Positions 52,113 through 60,544 of a stretch of 64,000 nucleotides of DNA are shown here, one piece after another (the stretch's first letter is position 1; each line of letters begins with the position of its first letter). Position numbers and translations under genes: made by a program. The DNA is from Paraburkholderia aspalathi. GTDB taxonomy: Bacteria > Pseudomonadota > Gammaproteobacteria > Burkholderiales > Burkholderiaceae. The stretch is taken from positions 1 through 64,000 of the forward strand of contig NZ_FPBH01000031.1 in the NCBI RefSeq assembly GCF_900116445.1, written 5' to 3'. The notes under the pieces were generated by a model. It did no database searches and was not told where the DNA came from. It saw nothing but the letters and a program-made list of their open reading frames with translations.

Positions 52113-52790
52113 CTATTTGACCACGGGTTGCAGTTGAGCGATCGGTGTCAGGAACTCCGAAAAACCGGTCAGGATAATCTGCACGCCAATGCACAGCAGC
52201 AGAAACGACGAGACGCGCATGGCGACCTTGGTGCCGTCCACGCCGAGATACTTGGCGAACACCACCGCGCGGCTGTAGATCAGATACACGGTGGCCGCCA
52301 CCAGAATCGAGATCACCACCGAAGCGATGCTCGACAGCACGAACGCCGAGAGCTTATGCGTGCGGTTCGCGGTCAGCGCGACCGCGGTAGCGATCGAACC
52401 CGGCCCGGTGGTGAGTGGAATGGTGAGTGGGAAGAACGCCTTCGACATGGCGTTATCCGCGTCCACGCGCTTGACCGCGGGTTGCTCGGCCGGTTGCGTG
52501 TCGGGCGCGTTGAGCATCTGCCAACCGCCGACCGCGACCGCGAGGCCCCCGCCGATGCGCAATGCCTCCATGGAAATGCCGAAGAAATGAAGAATCGGGG
52601 TGCCGACAAAGAAGGCGACAAGCAGCACGCACATGACGTTGAAGGCGATCTTCTTCGCGAGCGCCGTGCGGTCTTCCGTGGTGAGCGATGCGGTCCGGTC
52701 GAGAAAGACGAATGCCATGCCGATTGGGTTGATGATGCTGATCAGCCCGGTAAAGCCAAAGAGAATGTCCGAGATCAGACTTTCGACCAT
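52113..52790 (-). CDS. MarC family membrane protein
   Basis: This 225-residue inner-membrane protein of the MarC (NAAT) family has six predicted spans and the typical opening SDILFGFTGLISIINPIGMAFVFLDRTA. FFPLTIPLTTGPGSIATAVAL is near residue 125, and the C-terminal LLLCIGVQIILTGFSEFL is also present. Once thought to be a multiple-antibiotic-resistance protein, MarC has no proven substrate; amino-acid transport is suggested for some homologues. The central loop carries a short hydrophilic insert (NAPDTQPAEQPAVKRVDADNA). It is a lone gene. Confidence 0.85.
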   Translation of the reverse strand: MVESLISDILFGFTGLISIINPIGMAFVFLDRTASLTTEDRTALAKKIAFNVMCVLLVAFFVGTPILHFFGISMEALRIGGGLAVAVGGWQMLNAPDTQPAEQPAVKRVDADNAMSKAFFPLTIPLTTGPGSIATAVALTANRTHKLSAFVLSSIASVVISILVAATVYLIYSRAVVFAKYLGVDGTKVAMRVSSFLLLCIGVQIILTGFSEFLTPIAQLQPVVK

Positions 52791-53137
52791 ATGCGATCCG
52801 TTTCGGGCAGCGGCGCGGGCGGGCCGATCGACTGACCGCCCACCAGCGCGCCACGCCAGGTTGAAGTGCCGGACGCCTTCGGGCGGTCCAGATTGCTGCT
52901 CGCGTTGCGTGGCTCAGATGATATCGCGGCGCGGCACGCAAATTGGCGAAAAACGGGGCGATGCACACAGCGCGCGGCGCTGCACCGCAGCAGACGGGCG
53001 TAGAAAGATGCGCGCACAACTTTCGAAAAGCCTACACTTTTTTGACTTACTTTACGTAACTGAAGCATCAGGCATACAGTCCCCAGCGAAGCCGCACTTT
53101 CAACGAGACGTACTTACCGGTTCGAGGAGTCGCCCCT
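52791..53137. other. Divergent promoter region between marC and the DUF3311-symporter operon
   Basis: This roughly 350-bp stretch has no supported gene. The part 53030-53100 is A+T-richer and probably contains the rightward promoter; the leftward marC promoter lies nearer 52800. I see no hairpin or repeat that stands out. Confidence 0.3.
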
Positions 53138-53353
53138 ATGTTGCTTCGTGTACTCGCTGCGCTGCCGTTCATCGGCATTCTGCTCGGCGTCCCGTTTGTG
53201 AATCGTGTCGAGCCGCTGGTGCTCGGTATGCCGTTCGTGCTGGCCTGGATCGTCATGTGGGTGGTGCTGAGTTCGATCATCATGGCGATCATCTACCGTC
53301 TGGACCCGAGCAACCGGCAGCTTGCCACGGATGCCGAGGAGGTCCGACCATGA
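53138..53353 (+). CDS. DUF3311 small membrane protein
   Basis: The 71-residue protein has two membrane spans (about 2-22 and 27-55) and the typical DUF3311 segment LPFIGILLGVPFVNRVEPLVLGMPFVLAWIVMWVVLSSIIMAIIYRLDP. DUF3311 proteins are found almost always beside sodium:solute symporters and may be accessory subunits. Its TGA overlaps the symporter ATG by four bases (ATGA), so translation is coupled. CGAGGAG lies upstream of the ATG. Confidence 0.85.
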   Translation: MLLRVLAALPFIGILLGVPFVNRVEPLVLGMPFVLAWIVMWVVLSSIIMAIIYRLDPSNRQLATDAEEVRP

Positions 53354-54822
53354 GCGCACTCGTCATCATTGCGGCCATTACGCTGTTTGCGCTGTACCTG
53401 GGCGTGCGCGCGCGGCGCGGCCACGACATGAGTCTCGAACAGTGGACCGTGGGCGGCCGCAGCTTCGGCACCGCGTTCGTGTTCCTGCTGATGGCGGGCG
53501 AGATCTACACCACCTTCACCTTCCTCGGCGGCAGTGGTTTTGCTTATGGCAAGGGCGCGCCGGTCTACTACATTCTTGCCTACGGCACGCTCGCGTACAT
53601 CCTCTCGTACTGGATGCTGCCGCCCATCTGGCGCTATGCGAAGAATCACCATCTCGTCTCGCAGCCGCACTTCTTCACGCGCAAGTACGACAGCCCGGCG
53701 CTCGGCACCCTCGTTGCCCTGGTTGGTGTGGCCGCGCTGATTCCGTACCTCGTGCTGCAACTCAAGGGACTCGGCATCATCGTGGCAACGGCCTCGTATG
53801 GCGCGATTTCGTCGACGGCGGCCATCTGGATCGGCGCCGCGGTGGTGACGGCTTACGTGATCGTCTCCGGCGTGCGCGGTTCCGCGTGGAATTCGGTGGT
53901 GAAGGATCTGCTGATTCTGGCGATCGTGCTCTTCCTCGGGATTTATCTGCCGCTGCACTACTACGGTGGCTTCGGCGAGATGTTCCACGCCATCGACGCG
54001 GCGCGCCCGGGCTTCCTGACCTTCCCGGCCAAGGGCTCGAGCGTGACCTGGTTCCAGTCGACCGTGCTCCTGACCGCGCTGGGCTTCTTCATGTGGCCGC
54101 ACACGTTCGGCTCGATTTTCACGGCGAAGGACGAGCGTATTTTCCGCCGCAACGCGATGGTGCTGCCGCTGTATCAGTTGATTCTGCTGTTCGTATTCTT
54201 CGTGGGCTTTGCAGCGACGCTGAAGGTACCGGGCCTGAAGGGCGGCGACATCGACCTCTCATTGTTCCGTTTGTCCTTGCAGACTTTCGATCCATGGTTC
54301 GTCGGCGTGATCGGTGCGGCCGGGATTCTGACGGCGCTGGTGCCGGGTTCGATGATCCTGACGTCGGCGTCCACGCTGCTTGCCAACGACGTGTATCGCG
54401 GCATGGTGAGCCGCAATGCCTCGGACGCGACGGTGGCCAACCTCGCACGCATCCTGGTGCCGGTGGTGGCGCTGGTGGCGGTGGGCTTTACGCTGCATGG
54501 CGGTGAGACGATCGTGGCGTTGCTGCTGATGGGCTACAGCTTCGTGACCCAGCTGTTTCCGGCGGTGATCTGCAGTTTGCTGCCGCACAACCGGGCGACC
54601 AAGTACGGCGCGTTTTGCGGGATTCTTGCGGGCGTTGCGGTCGTCACGGTGACGACGACCATGCATCTGAGTATCGGGCAGCTGATGCCGTTTTTGCCTG
54701 ACGCCCTGAAGGACATCAATATCGGCTTCCTGGCATTGGCTGTGAACGTGATTGTTTTTGCCTTGGTGAGCGCTGTGACGCAGCCGCGCTCGGTCGAGCA
54801 GACTCACGCGCCGGTGCATTGA
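53350..54822 (+). CDS. Sodium:solute symporter (SSS family, MctP-like)
   Basis: The 490-residue inner-membrane protein has about 13 spans. SSS features are the N-terminal WTVGGRSFGTAFVFLLMAGEIYTTFTFLGGSGFAYGKGAPVYY, the loop GVRGSAWNSVVKDLLILAI, MWPHTFGSIFTAKDERIFRRN and GILTALVPGSMILTSASTLLANDVYRG. It most resembles monocarboxylate or short-chain carboxylate symporters (MctP group). Coupling to the DUF3311 gene supports this. The upstream long reading frame before 53350 is rejected because the DUF3311 gene occupies it. A strong terminator follows. Confidence 0.9.
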   Translation: MSALVIIAAITLFALYLGVRARRGHDMSLEQWTVGGRSFGTAFVFLLMAGEIYTTFTFLGGSGFAYGKGAPVYYILAYGTLAYILSYWMLPPIWRYAKNHHLVSQPHFFTRKYDSPALGTLVALVGVAALIPYLVLQLKGLGIIVATASYGAISSTAAIWIGAAVVTAYVIVSGVRGSAWNSVVKDLLILAIVLFLGIYLPLHYYGGFGEMFHAIDAARPGFLTFPAKGSSVTWFQSTVLLTALGFFMWPHTFGSIFTAKDERIFRRNAMVLPLYQLILLFVFFVGFAATLKVPGLKGGDIDLSLFRLSLQTFDPWFVGVIGAAGILTALVPGSMILTSASTLLANDVYRGMVSRNASDATVANLARILVPVVALVAVGFTLHGGETIVALLLMGYSFVTQLFPAVICSLLPHNRATKYGAFCGILAGVAVVTVTTTMHLSIGQLMPFLPDALKDINIGFLALAVNVIVFALVSAVTQPRSVEQTHAPVH

Positions 54823-54853
54823 GGTTTTCTTCGTATCTTTTGTATGGCAGTTG

Positions 54854-54890
54854 AAGGGGCTGGTCGCTTTGCGCGCCAGCCCCTTTTTTT
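54854..54890 (+). terminator. Rho-independent terminator after the symporter gene
   Basis: AAGGGGCTGG and CCAGCCCCTT arms (54854-54863 and 54876-54885) with a 12-base loop are followed by a continuous T-run, the classical intrinsic terminator form. It ends the DUF3311-symporter transcript. Confidence 0.9.
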
Positions 54891-54957
54891 CACGAATCGC
54901 GCTAGACTTCGCCCGAATTGAAGTCGACCGAATCGAATGAGTATGCGGAGCGAATGA

Positions 54958-55605
54958 ATGGACTATCGTCTTTACTACTCGCCGGGCGCGGCAAGCATGG
55001 CCGTTCACTGGATGTTGATTGAAATGGGCATCCCGTTCGATGCCCAGCTTGTCGATATCGACGCCGGCAATCAGCGAAATCCGGACTATCTGCGGCTGAA
55101 TCCCGCAGGCCGCGTTCCCACGCTGGTAGTCGACGGAACGCCGCGCCACGAGTCAGCCGCGTTGCTGATGCTGCTGGCCGAGCGGCATCCGGAAGCCGCC
55201 CTCGCGCCGGCGCCGGGTTCCGCCGACCGTGCCGCGTGGCTGGAACGGATGATCTATCTGGCTAACACGCTGCTGCCCGCCATGCGCGACTGGTTTTACG
55301 CGGACGTCGACGGCGAGCCTGCCGGCGCCGCAGCAGTTCAAGCACTCGCGCGGCGCCGCATCGAAGAAGCCTGTGACCAGCTCAACGCCGATCTCGCCGA
55401 TGGACGTGACTATCTGGTCGGCGGCAAGCTCAGCGCGGTCGATTTCCTCGCGGTCGTCGTGATGCGCTGGACACGCAACATGCCGCGCCCCGCTCTCGGC
55501 TGGCCGCATCTCGCCCGCTATATCCGCGGGCTGCGGGCGCTGCCCTCGTTCATCGAATTGAATGCGCGAGAAGGGCTTACCGAATGGCGCAATCAGGATG
55601 ATTGA
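54958..55605 (+). CDS. Glutathione S-transferase family protein
   Basis: The 215-residue protein has a thioredoxin-like N-terminal domain (about 1-78: LYYSPGAASMAVHWMLIEMGIPFDAQLVD, NPAGRVPTLVVDG, the HESAALLMLLAE region) and an all-helical C-terminal domain with the GST motif YLVGGKLSAVDFLAVVV. Serine in the N-terminal SPGAAS region could be the glutathione-activating residue. GGAGCGA precedes the ATG. It has no obvious operon partner. Confidence 0.85.
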   Translation: MDYRLYYSPGAASMAVHWMLIEMGIPFDAQLVDIDAGNQRNPDYLRLNPAGRVPTLVVDGTPRHESAALLMLLAERHPEAALAPAPGSADRAAWLERMIYLANTLLPAMRDWFYADVDGEPAGAAAVQALARRRIEEACDQLNADLADGRDYLVGGKLSAVDFLAVVVMRWTRNMPRPALGWPHLARYIRGLRALPSFIELNAREGLTEWRNQDD

Positions 55606-55670
55606 TGCGCGTGCAACTAATTTTCGCTCGTCGTCGGTTAGCGTGACCGCGTAACTATGAAAAACGTCAG

Positions 55671-56504
55671 TTAGTTCGAGTTCGCTCGCGTGCCGACGAT
55701 CACGATGCCGCGTGAAAGCCCGCTCACGTTGTCGACCGCTTGCGCCCCTGCGTACAGTTGCGTAACCGGTACCCAGACTGCTGGATACTTGTAGCGCGCT
55801 ACGTCCAGAAGCAGCGCGCTGTCGCTCGCCGCGTCGTAGGCGGCGAGGGGTGACCAGTGACCGCCCCCTGCTTCGCCTATCTCCACCCGCCTGAAGTTCA
55901 ATAAGGCAAAGCGGTCGCTGTGACCCGTCGTGTCACGAATCAGATCGCGAAACTGACCGAGCGTCAGGTCGCCGGCATGGAATTTCCTCACCTCGACAGG
56001 AAACGCGCTTAGGGCCGTGCTGAGCTGGTCGAGCGTCATGCCCTCCCTCGATACTCGCGCGGCGTTGGCCACCTGCGGATCGACGCTGCGAAAAAAATCC
56101 TCTTGCGAGAAGTATGGGAAATCCGGGTACAGCGTCGACTCGGGACGGCGAATGCCCAATGCATTGAGCGCCATCACCGAAGTCGCGACCGAACAGTAGG
56201 CTTCGTTGCGCTGCGTTTCGAAGTACTGCGACAGCGGCCAGTACGACTGGTTGTGGGCAGCGTCCATCAAGCGCTTCTGGCCAGCCGGCTGTGTCAGCGC
56301 GATCAGGTTCGGCGGGACGGGCAGCGGCCCGTCGGCTGCGCGCGCCGTGCCCGCTGCGGGGGCTTGATGCGCGGTTTGATCCGAGGCTTGATTTGCAGCC
56401 GGCGGCAGCGGCGCGCAGGCCGTCAGTGTTGCCGTCAGCACAACAACAATCAACTCAGGCCGGCTTACGCGCTCAATGGCGCGCATCAACGAATGTCTGG
56501 ACAT
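55671..56504 (-). CDS. Phytochelatin-synthase-like lipoprotein
   Basis: This 277-residue protein (ATG at 56504, AAGGG upstream) has a lipoprotein signal with the lipobox L-T-A-C (C30), then a proline/alanine-rich linker. The papain-like phytochelatin synthase catalytic domain follows (about 63-270): RNEAYCSVATSVMALNALGI with C104, GGGHWSPLAAYD with H216 and LLLDVARYKYPAVWV with D234. Bacterial relatives hydrolyse glutathione rather than building phytochelatins. It has no C-terminal plant-type domain. It is divergent from an RcnR/DmeR regulator and a DmeF-type pump, which points to metal handling. Membrane-anchored forms seem unusual. Confidence 0.85.
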   Translation of the reverse strand: MSRHSLMRAIERVSRPELIVVVLTATLTACAPLPPAANQASDQTAHQAPAAGTARAADGPLPVPPNLIALTQPAGQKRLMDAAHNQSYWPLSQYFETQRNEAYCSVATSVMALNALGIRRPESTLYPDFPYFSQEDFFRSVDPQVANAARVSREGMTLDQLSTALSAFPVEVRKFHAGDLTLGQFRDLIRDTTGHSDRFALLNFRRVEIGEAGGGHWSPLAAYDAASDSALLLDVARYKYPAVWVPVTQLYAGAQAVDNVSGLSRGIVIVGTRANSN

Positions 56505-56668
56505 TAACCCTTCCGCTGCGGATGACTTCGGAACGACTTCGGCCGTGCCGATGCGTTTTTCATCCCGCATCGGCAAGCCCCGATTTTTTAACACGAAACG
56601 GATCGGCGCGTGAGTTCGCGGCCCAGAAGCAGTCGAACTGAATCGCCTCTGTTCGATCTGATAATATA

Positions 56669-56683
56669 TACCCCCCTAGGGTA
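56669..56683 (+). promoter_or_regulatory. DmeR/RcnR-type operator
   Basis: TACCC CCCTA GGGTA (56669-56683) is a near-palindrome with a C/G tract, 16 bp before the regulator's ATG. G/C-tract inverted repeats flanked by TA are the known operator form of CsoR/RcnR proteins, so the regulator probably represses itself and the pump gene. Confidence 0.75.
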
Positions 56684-56698
56684 TTTTCGAGAGCATTC

Positions 56699-56974
56699 AT
56701 GGGCCACACGATTCGGGAAAAACAGAAGCTTCTCAACCGCGTTCGCCGCATCAAGGGGCAGATCGAGGCCATTGAACGCGCGCTCGAAGACGAACGCGGC
56801 TGCGCCGATGTCCTTCAGCAGATCACCAGTTGCCGCGGCGCGATGAATGGTCTGTTGGCGGTCGTGCTCGAGGACCACATCAGAAACCACCTGGTGGATG
56901 CGCATACTGACGAAGACCCTGCTGGCAGCGCCACCGAACAACTCATCGAAGTCGTTCACAGCTATTTCAAGTAA
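56699..56974 (+). CDS. dmeR: CsoR/RcnR family metal-sensing repressor (DmeR-like)
   Basis: This 91-residue all-helical repressor of the CsoR/RcnR/FrmR family (MGHTIREKQKLLNRVRRIKGQIEAIERALEDERGCADVLQQ) carries the full nickel/cobalt ligand set seen in RcnR: H3, C35, H60 and H64. Formaldehyde-sensing relatives lack this set. Metal binding is expected to release the operator at 56669-56683 and induce the pump gene 13 bp downstream. This is the arrangement of dmeRF operons in rhizobia. The metal (Ni or Co) is predicted, not tested. Confidence 0.9.
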   Translation: MGHTIREKQKLLNRVRRIKGQIEAIERALEDERGCADVLQQITSCRGAMNGLLAVVLEDHIRNHLVDAHTDEDPAGSATEQLIEVVHSYFK

Positions 56975-56987
56975 ACCGGAGCAGGAC

Positions 56988-58028
56988 ATGAGTGACTTTA
57001 GAAACGCTGCCTTCGGCGCGGGACACGATCATATTTTTCTGGGCGCCGCCCATGAAAAGAACGAACGCAGAACATGGGCGGTGATCGCTTTGTGTGCCGT
57101 GATGATGGTTGCCGAAATCGTCGGCGGCAGCCTGTTCGGTTCGCTGGCGCTCGTGGCGGATGGCCTGCACATGTCGACGCACGCGGGGGCGATGCTGATC
57201 GCGGCGCTCGCTTATACGTATGCGCGCAAGCACGCGAGCGACTCACGCTTTGTATTCGGCACCGGCAAGCTAGGCGACCTCGCGGGATTCACGAGCGCCA
57301 TTGCGCTGGCCATGATTGCGCTGCTGATCGGTTATGAAGCTGTGTCGCGCTTTCTCTCGCCGGTACCCATTCATTTCGGTGAAGCGATTCCGATTGCCGT
57401 GGCCGGGCTGCTGGTGAATCTGGCGAGCGTGTGGCTGCTGCGTGGCGATCATCACGGGCACAGCCATGGACATGGACATGGGCACGGACATCACGCCCAT
57501 GGGCATGAGGATCACGATCACGCGGAGGGTCACGCTCATGACAATCGCGGCAACCACGCTCACACAGCCCATCACGATGCCGAAAGCGCGGCCCAGCGGG
57601 ACCACAACATCCGCTCGGCCTACATTCACGTGATCGCGGATGCCGCAGTGTCGGTACTGGCCATCATCGGCCTCGTTCTCGCACGTGAATTCGGCTGGCT
57701 CTGGATGGACCCGCTCGCCGGCATCATCGGCGCGCTGGTGATCGCAAACTGGTCATACGGGTTGATGCGCGACACGGGTGCGATCCTGCTCGATATCAAC
57801 CCCGACCAGCGCATGACGGAGAACGTGCGCCACGCCATCGAAGACAACGGCGACAAGGTGCTCGACTTACACGTGTGGCGCGTGGGGCCTGGTCATATGA
57901 GTGCGGTAATATCCGTCGCGACCCAGGAAACGCGCCATGACTCGCGTTTCTATCATGCGTTGCTGAAACGCTTTAACGGACTCTCGCACGTCACCGTCGA
58001 AGTCAACCCAACGGAACAAATCGCCTGA
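56988..58028 (+). CDS. dmeF: Cation diffusion facilitator, DmeF-like (Co/Ni efflux)
   Basis: The 346-residue inner-membrane antiporter has six spans. The metal site is visible in LVADGLHMSTHAG (D58, H61, H65; DmeF-type H-x3-H in span 2) and YIHVIADAAVS (H214-x3-D218 in span 5). Between spans 4 and 5 lies a very histidine-rich loop (about 153-206, with repeated H-x-H). The C-terminal domain contains DLHVWRVGPGHMSAVISV. The ATG at 56988 has GGAGCAGGA upstream. It follows the RcnR/DmeR regulator by 13 bp and should export Co/Ni (perhaps Zn) under its control. Confidence 0.9.
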   Translation: MSDFRNAAFGAGHDHIFLGAAHEKNERRTWAVIALCAVMMVAEIVGGSLFGSLALVADGLHMSTHAGAMLIAALAYTYARKHASDSRFVFGTGKLGDLAGFTSAIALAMIALLIGYEAVSRFLSPVPIHFGEAIPIAVAGLLVNLASVWLLRGDHHGHSHGHGHGHGHHAHGHEDHDHAEGHAHDNRGNHAHTAHHDAESAAQRDHNIRSAYIHVIADAAVSVLAIIGLVLAREFGWLWMDPLAGIIGALVIANWSYGLMRDTGAILLDINPDQRMTENVRHAIEDNGDKVLDLHVWRVGPGHMSAVISVATQETRHDSRFYHALLKRFNGLSHVTVEVNPTEQIA

Positions 58029-58030
58029 AG

Positions 58031-58246
58031 ATGGCAATTCAATCACCCTGCATCGACATTTGCAAAATCGACGGAAAAACGGGCTTCTGCATCGGATGCC
58101 TGCGTACCCGTGACGAGATTCGCGAGTGGAAAAACATGACCGACTACCGGCGCCATCAGGTTATCAATGACGCTTTGCGCCGCAAGGCCAAGGTGAAACC
58201 GGCGGTGCCTGAGATACCGGAAACGCCGGAGACGCAAACGCCGTAA
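58031..58246 (+). CDS. DUF1289 protein (iron-sulfur/zinc-like cysteine motif)
   Basis: This 71-residue protein has the DUF1289 motif with four cysteines in the N-terminus (C7, C11, C20, C23: SPCIDICKIDGKTGFCIGCLRTRDEI). These probably bind zinc or a small iron-sulfur cluster. The C-terminal tail is low-complexity (PAVPEIPETPETQTP). It starts two bases after the DmeF-like gene, so it is co-transcribed with the metal pump, although DUF1289 proteins occur in many settings. Function is unknown. Confidence 0.85.
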   Translation: MAIQSPCIDICKIDGKTGFCIGCLRTRDEIREWKNMTDYRRHQVINDALRRKAKVKPAVPEIPETPETQTP

Positions 58247-58255
58247 AGACGCCAG

Positions 58256-59401
58256 TCAGTTCGCCTGATCCGCGAACGCATAACTGTTCTTGCCATTGCG
58301 TTTGACCCGGTACATAGCCTCGTCGGCCGCGGCCACGAGGCGATGGTAATCGCCGACGGAATCCGGAAAACTGGCGATACCGATGCTGGCGCGGACCATC
58401 CCGACCCCCATCGCCAGGTCCGTCTGAACCACGCAGGCAATCAGCCGCCGGGCGATTTCGCCGAGCTCTGCATTCGTCGAAAATTCGCGAACCAGGACGG
58501 CGAATTCATCGCCGCCGATCCGGGCGACGACATCGACTTTACGCACCGACTCACGAAAGCGTTTCGAAACCGCGATCAGAAATTCATCGCCGACACGGTG
58601 ACCGAGCGAGTCGTTGACCTGCTTGAATCCATCCAGATCGATATACAGCACGGCAATTTTGGAAGGCGCGGCGCGCGCGGACAATTTCGTCGCCGCCGCT
58701 TCGAGCGTGGCAAACAGCTTGCGCCGGTTCGGCAAGCCGGTCATCGCATCGTGCAGCGCCGCCCATTCAAATTCGTGCGACTGCCCTGCCAGCAGACGAT
58801 TCCGTTTGGCGTACATCCCCAGCGCGGTGATCAGCATACAGAACAGCAATGCCGCCGACGCGATCAGCGTGCGCGCAACGTGGGCAATCCTCACGCGCAC
58901 GTCGGCGCTATCGGCGTCGCGCTGCGCCCGCCACCAGGCCGACACGTTACCCAGCATGGCGTCCGTGTCGCGCAGATCGGCGGCGGGTGTGAGTGAAGCT
59001 GGCGGCAGACGCGGCGCCGCTGACGGACTCTCGTTTACCAGCGCCGCGAGCGACGCGAGACGATGGGCGAGTTCGGTTCGTGCCTGCCGATACCCGGCGG
59101 CCTTGGCTTCCGTGGCGTCGGGCAACTGTTGCCAGACGCCGACCAGATTCCGGGCGCCTTCCGCCCGATCGACCGCTTCGAGAACGAGCCCCGCATATTC
59201 CTGCTTCAACTGATCGGAAAAGATCGTCCGGATTTGCAGCGCCAGATACAGAAGGCCGATCAGCAGACAAACCAACGCGGCGGCGGCGATCGCAGCCGGG
59301 CCCGGCCTGAAGCGGATCGCGAGCGCGCCTCTGCGAGCGGCGCGGGGGGGACGCGTCCGCTCAGGGATGGGAATAGATGTCTTGCCGGTTTCCGGTGTCA
59401 T
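58256..59401 (-). CDS. Diguanylate cyclase with N-terminal membrane domain
   Basis: The 381-residue protein has a membrane span near 30-56, a periplasmic helical segment (about 60-165) and a second span near 168-188. A C-terminal GGDEF domain follows (about 215-375): HDAMTGLPNRRKL, VLYIDLDGFKQVNDSLGH and RIGGDEFAVLV with an intact active site. It therefore should make cyclic di-GMP. No I-site RxxD is obvious. It overlaps the next gene (ending at 59361) by 41 bp on the same strand, which suggests a shared transcript. Confidence 0.9.
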   Translation of the reverse strand: MTPETGKTSIPIPERTRPPRAARRGALAIRFRPGPAAIAAAALVCLLIGLLYLALQIRTIFSDQLKQEYAGLVLEAVDRAEGARNLVGVWQQLPDATEAKAAGYRQARTELAHRLASLAALVNESPSAAPRLPPASLTPAADLRDTDAMLGNVSAWWRAQRDADSADVRVRIAHVARTLIASAALLFCMLITALGMYAKRNRLLAGQSHEFEWAALHDAMTGLPNRRKLFATLEAAATKLSARAAPSKIAVLYIDLDGFKQVNDSLGHRVGDEFLIAVSKRFRESVRKVDVVARIGGDEFAVLVREFSTNAELGEIARRLIACVVQTDLAMGVGMVRASIGIASFPDSVGDYHRLVAAADEAMYRVKRNGKNSYAFADQAN

Positions 59402-60152
59402 GCTGGCGGTAACTTACGCGACGAAAGAACGAACCCATCCGGGCAAAAAGACTGCCTTTGTGCCTGGCATTTGCCGCCGAAGTAGCGCGACGATCCTGCT
59501 GCGCGAGACGCGCATCCCTGCCGGGCCGGCCGGACGCCAACTGCTGAGGCGCAGGATTGGACGGCGCCGCAGCAGGGGCGGACGACGCGGTCGGGGCGGG
59601 TTTTGCATCGGCCACGACGGTTTCGCTAACCGTCGGCGCCGGGAGTCGCGTGACTGGACCGGACCAGGAGGCCAGTTTTCCGCCCTCTTCGCCGTCCGAC
59701 GCTGCCGTTGCTGCCTGCGTTTGTGCTGTTGCCGGCGGATCTGCCGTTGCCTGCGTGCCCGTGGTCGCCGACGCAACTGCCGTTGCCTGCGTGCCCGTTG
59801 TCACCGGTTTAACTGCGGGCGCCGGCATACCACCCGCTGCCGCGAAAGTTGCCGGTCGTGGCGTCACAATCGATTTCACCAACGCCGGTGCTGCAGCCGC
59901 TGACGCAGCCGTGCCGAGCGCCTGCCGCGCATGCGCCATCGCCTCGGCATACGCTTGTTGATCGTGGTTGAACCAGACACCGTAAGCGACCGTACCCACT
60001 ACGCCCAAAGCCAGCGCGCTTGCCGTCGCGACACACAGCGCAAGACGTCCGAATCGCACAGGCGGCGCCGCAGCCGGCGGTTCAGCGCCAGAATCGAAGC
60101 CAGTATCCGGGCTTTCTACGGCAGATTTTGAAAATTCGGTATCGTTGAGCAT
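59361..60152 (-). CDS. Single-span membrane protein with alanine/proline/threonine-rich domain
   Basis: This 263-residue protein (ATG at 60152, GGAGAG upstream) has one membrane span (about 33-57, GRLALCVATASALALGVVGTVAYGVWF). A long low-complexity extracytoplasmic part follows (about 75-220), including repeats such as VTTGTQATAVAS and ATTGTQATADPP, and a short basic end. I do not recognise a family. It overlaps the diguanylate cyclase start by 41 bp, and the two may act together. Repeated TTGTQAT blocks suggest recent local duplication. Confidence 0.6.
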   Translation of the reverse strand: MLNDTEFSKSAVESPDTGFDSGAEPPAAAPPVRFGRLALCVATASALALGVVGTVAYGVWFNHDQQAYAEAMAHARQALGTAASAAAAPALVKSIVTPRPATFAAAGGMPAPAVKPVTTGTQATAVASATTGTQATADPPATAQTQAATAASDGEEGGKLASWSGPVTRLPAPTVSETVVADAKPAPTASSAPAAAPSNPAPQQLASGRPGRDARLAQQDRRATSAANARHKGSLFARMGSFFRRVSYRQHDTGNRQDIYSHP

Positions 60153-60544
60153 CGCAATACTCTCCGGAATCCTCACATGTCTGACCCGTTGGCAGACATT
60201 GTTCACACGATTCGGCGGGGTCGATCTGGCGTTGTTGGAAGAATTTTTCCCGCTCGCCGGGTAGCGACAACACAGCAATGCTGCGCTTTAAACGCGAGCT
60301 TTGCGAGTCCGCTTTGCGTCGATGAGACAGGTAAAAGATTCAACACCGCGTATATCCACAGGCTGGCCCGCGAGCGTTTGCAGGCCACTTCCAGGTGGGG
60401 GCTGGAGCCGGCGATGGAGGCATGCACGGCAGCTCTGCATCATGCAATAAACACGCCTGTCTGGAACGTGCTCATCGGCAGCGACTGCTTAAAACGCCAT
60501 GCATGCTCAGTGGGGCGCAGGACGCCCCACACCCGATCCGTCAC
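60153..60544. other. Intergenic region between the membrane-protein and cupredoxin genes
   Basis: This 392-bp stretch shows no supported gene. It should contain the promoter of the leftward gene ending at 59361 (near 60170-60300), and the hairpin at 60510-60530 follows the cupredoxin gene. Neither strand has an open frame with a good start. Confidence 0.3.
60510..60530 (-). terminator. Hairpin after the cupredoxin gene
   Basis: GTGGGGCG and CGCCCCAC arms (60510-60517 and 60523-60530) with a five-base loop lie about 15 bp after the cupredoxin stop codon on the minus strand. No T-run follows. Confidence 0.55.

Noticed and set aside
52600..53349. Upstream extension of the symporter gene
   Set aside because: It would run through the marC gene start and the DUF3311 gene; the ATG at 53350 coupled to the DUF3311 stop is the real start.
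57450..57600. Repeated CATGG/GGACATG-like words suggesting a repeat array
   Set aside because: They encode the histidine-rich loop of the DmeF-like pump; spacing and length are not those of a CRISPR array.
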